Source of the DNA: Trichoplax sp. H2
Taxonomy: Eukaryota; Placozoa; Uniplacotomia; Trichoplacea
Length of the DNA: 64,000 nt
Direction of reading: 5' to 3'
Assembly (NCBI GenBank): GCA_003344405.1
Contig: NOWV01000115.1
Coordinates: forward strand, 180,830-244,829
Numbering within the stretch: the first letter of the stretch is position 1; every line of letters starts with the position of its first letter. The position numbers and the translations under genes were made by a program. A model generated the notes under the pieces. That model was not told the DNA's origin and did no database searches. It saw nothing but the letters and a program-made list of their open reading frames with translations. Below, piece by piece: positions 62,373 to 64,000 of this stretch.

Positions 62373-63928
62373 ATGGCGAAATCTTCCAAAGTGCTGCTAT
62401 ATGTAGCACTTTTATACATTTTATGCAATAAGGTGGTAGTTAATGGCGATCACATAAAGCAACTATCATACGTAGACTGTCTCAATGGCTGTTCCTGTAA
62501 TCATACAGATGCTGTATGCTCTAATCTCGAAGAGGCTTTAGCTTCTGTAGCACTCCAAAAACGAACAGTGTAAGTCCTTTAACTAGTCTTAAAATGGTGT
62601 GAATTTACAGTTTAAAAATAGCATCCGACGTTCAAGTTATTTATTACTTTATTCTTGTACGAGTACAAGCAGCAGATGATTTAAAAGTACAGAAGTCAAT
62701 CTTCAACAAGTAAATATCATTTTTTCAACTCTATTGCACTTACAGCCGTACACTTTACTGAATTATTACGAATAATATCGTTACAAATCGAAATTTGCAA
62801 CAAGGAAAAACTTATAACTGTTATAGAAAATAGCACCACGATCCTACTATCAGGTTTAACCTTCCTGATATTTTCCTTACTACACGAAGATCTGCTATCT
62901 CCAGGAGGAACAGTAGGCATCGCCAGTTTCGAAGCTGAATCGAAATTTTATTAAAAAGCTAGTCAATTTAAAGTAAATCCCCATAAATATTAGTTGTCAG
63001 TACTTAGATAATATTATGAAACTATGCAGTTATCTACTTAAAGCATGTATACTGTCATGGATAATGGTATGCTATCTAACGTAAATAAAATAGACATTTT
63101 GTTGGAAAGTTCACTTCGTGACAAGCAATGATAACAAGTAAAAGGGGATTTTTGTAATTTAATTTAATCGGTAGTTAGCAGCCTTTTAATTAAGAGTAGA
63201 GGATTGATTATTATAATCAGCAAAATAGAGAGCAGTATACTGCAGAGTTTTTCTAACAAGGATAATTCAAAAGCTTTAGATCATGCAGCTGATGATTACA
63301 TCAACATTAAACTATTTTCATATTGAGTTCCTATAGGAGCGATGTCTACTTTAACGAATGAATTTATATCTGTGCTAGCCCTCATCATTATTTTGTTGAT
63401 AGGTATAATGTTTAATTGTACAGTAGATAAGCTAGAAAGAGGCTGTACTTGTTAATGTGCTATTTAGCGTGTAAATGAAAGCGTAATATGAGTATCGGGC
63501 TAATGACAGTAATCACATAAAATTATTTAATTGAATAGTATCGAAATTGCTTAATTTACGGTTAGTTTATCAGGAGCTATTTCTATTTTTATGTTACTGA
63601 ATCTTTAGTACTTCTATGTAATTTTGTTACTACGACTTTAAAATTACTAGTGATCAAACTACCAGTAAACAGATCAATTTATTTTCTTGAAACTGAAAGA
63701 CAGAATTTAAAATTTTTATGTACCTAATTTTTGATAAATTCTTTCTCATATATAGCACTTTATTACAAAAATTGCCTTGTCGAGATCGTAGCTTAAGAGA
63801 ACTCATCCAGCTCTCAAACAAGAGAGATGTTACGATAGTTTTTAGATGCTACGGATCGAAAGAGTACATGAATCCAAAACGTAAGAATGGACTGGAACTG
63901 AAATCTAATATTGAAACAGCAAGAAGAG
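62373..63928 (+). CDS. Receptor paralogue B, N-terminal exons only (runs off window)
   Basis: Exon 1 is 62373-62569 and exon 2 is 63756-63928. Donors are gt|gtaagt-type after ACA and 'gtaaga' after exon 2; phases 2 then 1 match gene A. Signal peptide at about 1-25 (hydrophobic VLLYVALLYIL core). The Cys motif C-x3-C-x-C-x6-C is spaced exactly as in gene A. Exon 2 aligns with exon 2 of gene A: both have LxxxLxC, an ELIQLSNKR-like block (QLAKLSNQR in A) and a basic end (ARRG in B, DRRG in A). The rest (MAM-like domain, membrane helix, tail) should follow beyond position 64000. The frame in exon 1 is open to a stop just after the donor, as in gene A. Confidence 0.78.
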
Positions 63929-64000
63929 GTAAGATCCACTAGCGGTACGGCACTTAAATATCTCTTATACTACTGGCTAACAGAATCATAATAAGATCAA

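Noticed and set aside
1-64000. tRNA or rRNA genes
   Set aside because: I looked for T-loop-like motifs such as gttcgaatc (for example near 16801), but none had a matching cloverleaf context.

Overview
This is eukaryotic, intron-rich, AT-rich nuclear DNA from an animal. Two scaffold gaps of 20 Ns sit at 8105-8124 and 42555-42574. The gene content is a METTL23-type methyltransferase, ornithine-decarboxylase-fold proteins, a MAM-domain single-pass receptor and a lineage-restricted multi-pass membrane family. Intron lengths, base composition and this gene set fit an early-branching metazoan, and my best guess is a placozoan (Trichoplax-like). The species assignment is inference.

Layout. (1) 1435-3566, minus strand: a complete five-exon METTL23-like gene, followed by about 1 kb of a ~130-bp satellite. 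(2) 6608-7504, minus: an intronless PhzF-family gene. Its 5' end is partly repeated beyond the first gap, because two overlapping contig ends (probably alleles) were laid end to end. One allele carries a ~480-bp inverted-repeat transposon. (3) 11364-14502 and 18314-21653, plus: two tandem paralogues, each with two exons, of an unrecognised large membrane protein. Each has a signal peptide, a Cys-rich ectodomain and about seven membrane segments, with a long loop before the last two. (4) 23745-27373, 30623-34173, 37498-41045 and 46416-49983, plus: four tandem genes of the eukaryotic ornithine decarboxylase/antizyme inhibitor family. I reconstructed each as 17 exons, with nearly identical exon lengths. 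The region between genes 2 and 3 holds a second satellite array. The region between genes 3 and 4 holds the second unmerged-allele overlap. (5) 53995-59242 and 62373 to the window end, plus: two tandem paralogues of a secreted or single-pass receptor. The first is complete: Cys-rich N-terminus, MAM-like domain, transmembrane helix and a tail of three 61-residue repeats. The second runs off the window.

The most notable result is the ODC-like array. All four proteins keep the fold, most cofactor-binding residues and the catalytic cysteine. By alignment, none keeps either of the two aspartates (D332 and D361 in the usual ODC numbering) that hold the side-chain amine of ornithine. The fourth copy has also lost the PLP-binding lysine and a second active-site aspartate. 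The array therefore looks like a family with altered substrates or regulatory (antizyme-inhibitor-like) functions, not four spare ODC genes.

Three unrelated families are each tandemly amplified with 7-9 kb spacing, and several local duplications and satellites lie between them. The window is a recombination-prone, fast-duplicating segment. There are no operons. Every exon model here was read by eye from splice signals, frame continuity and, where available, paralogue comparison. None has transcript support.
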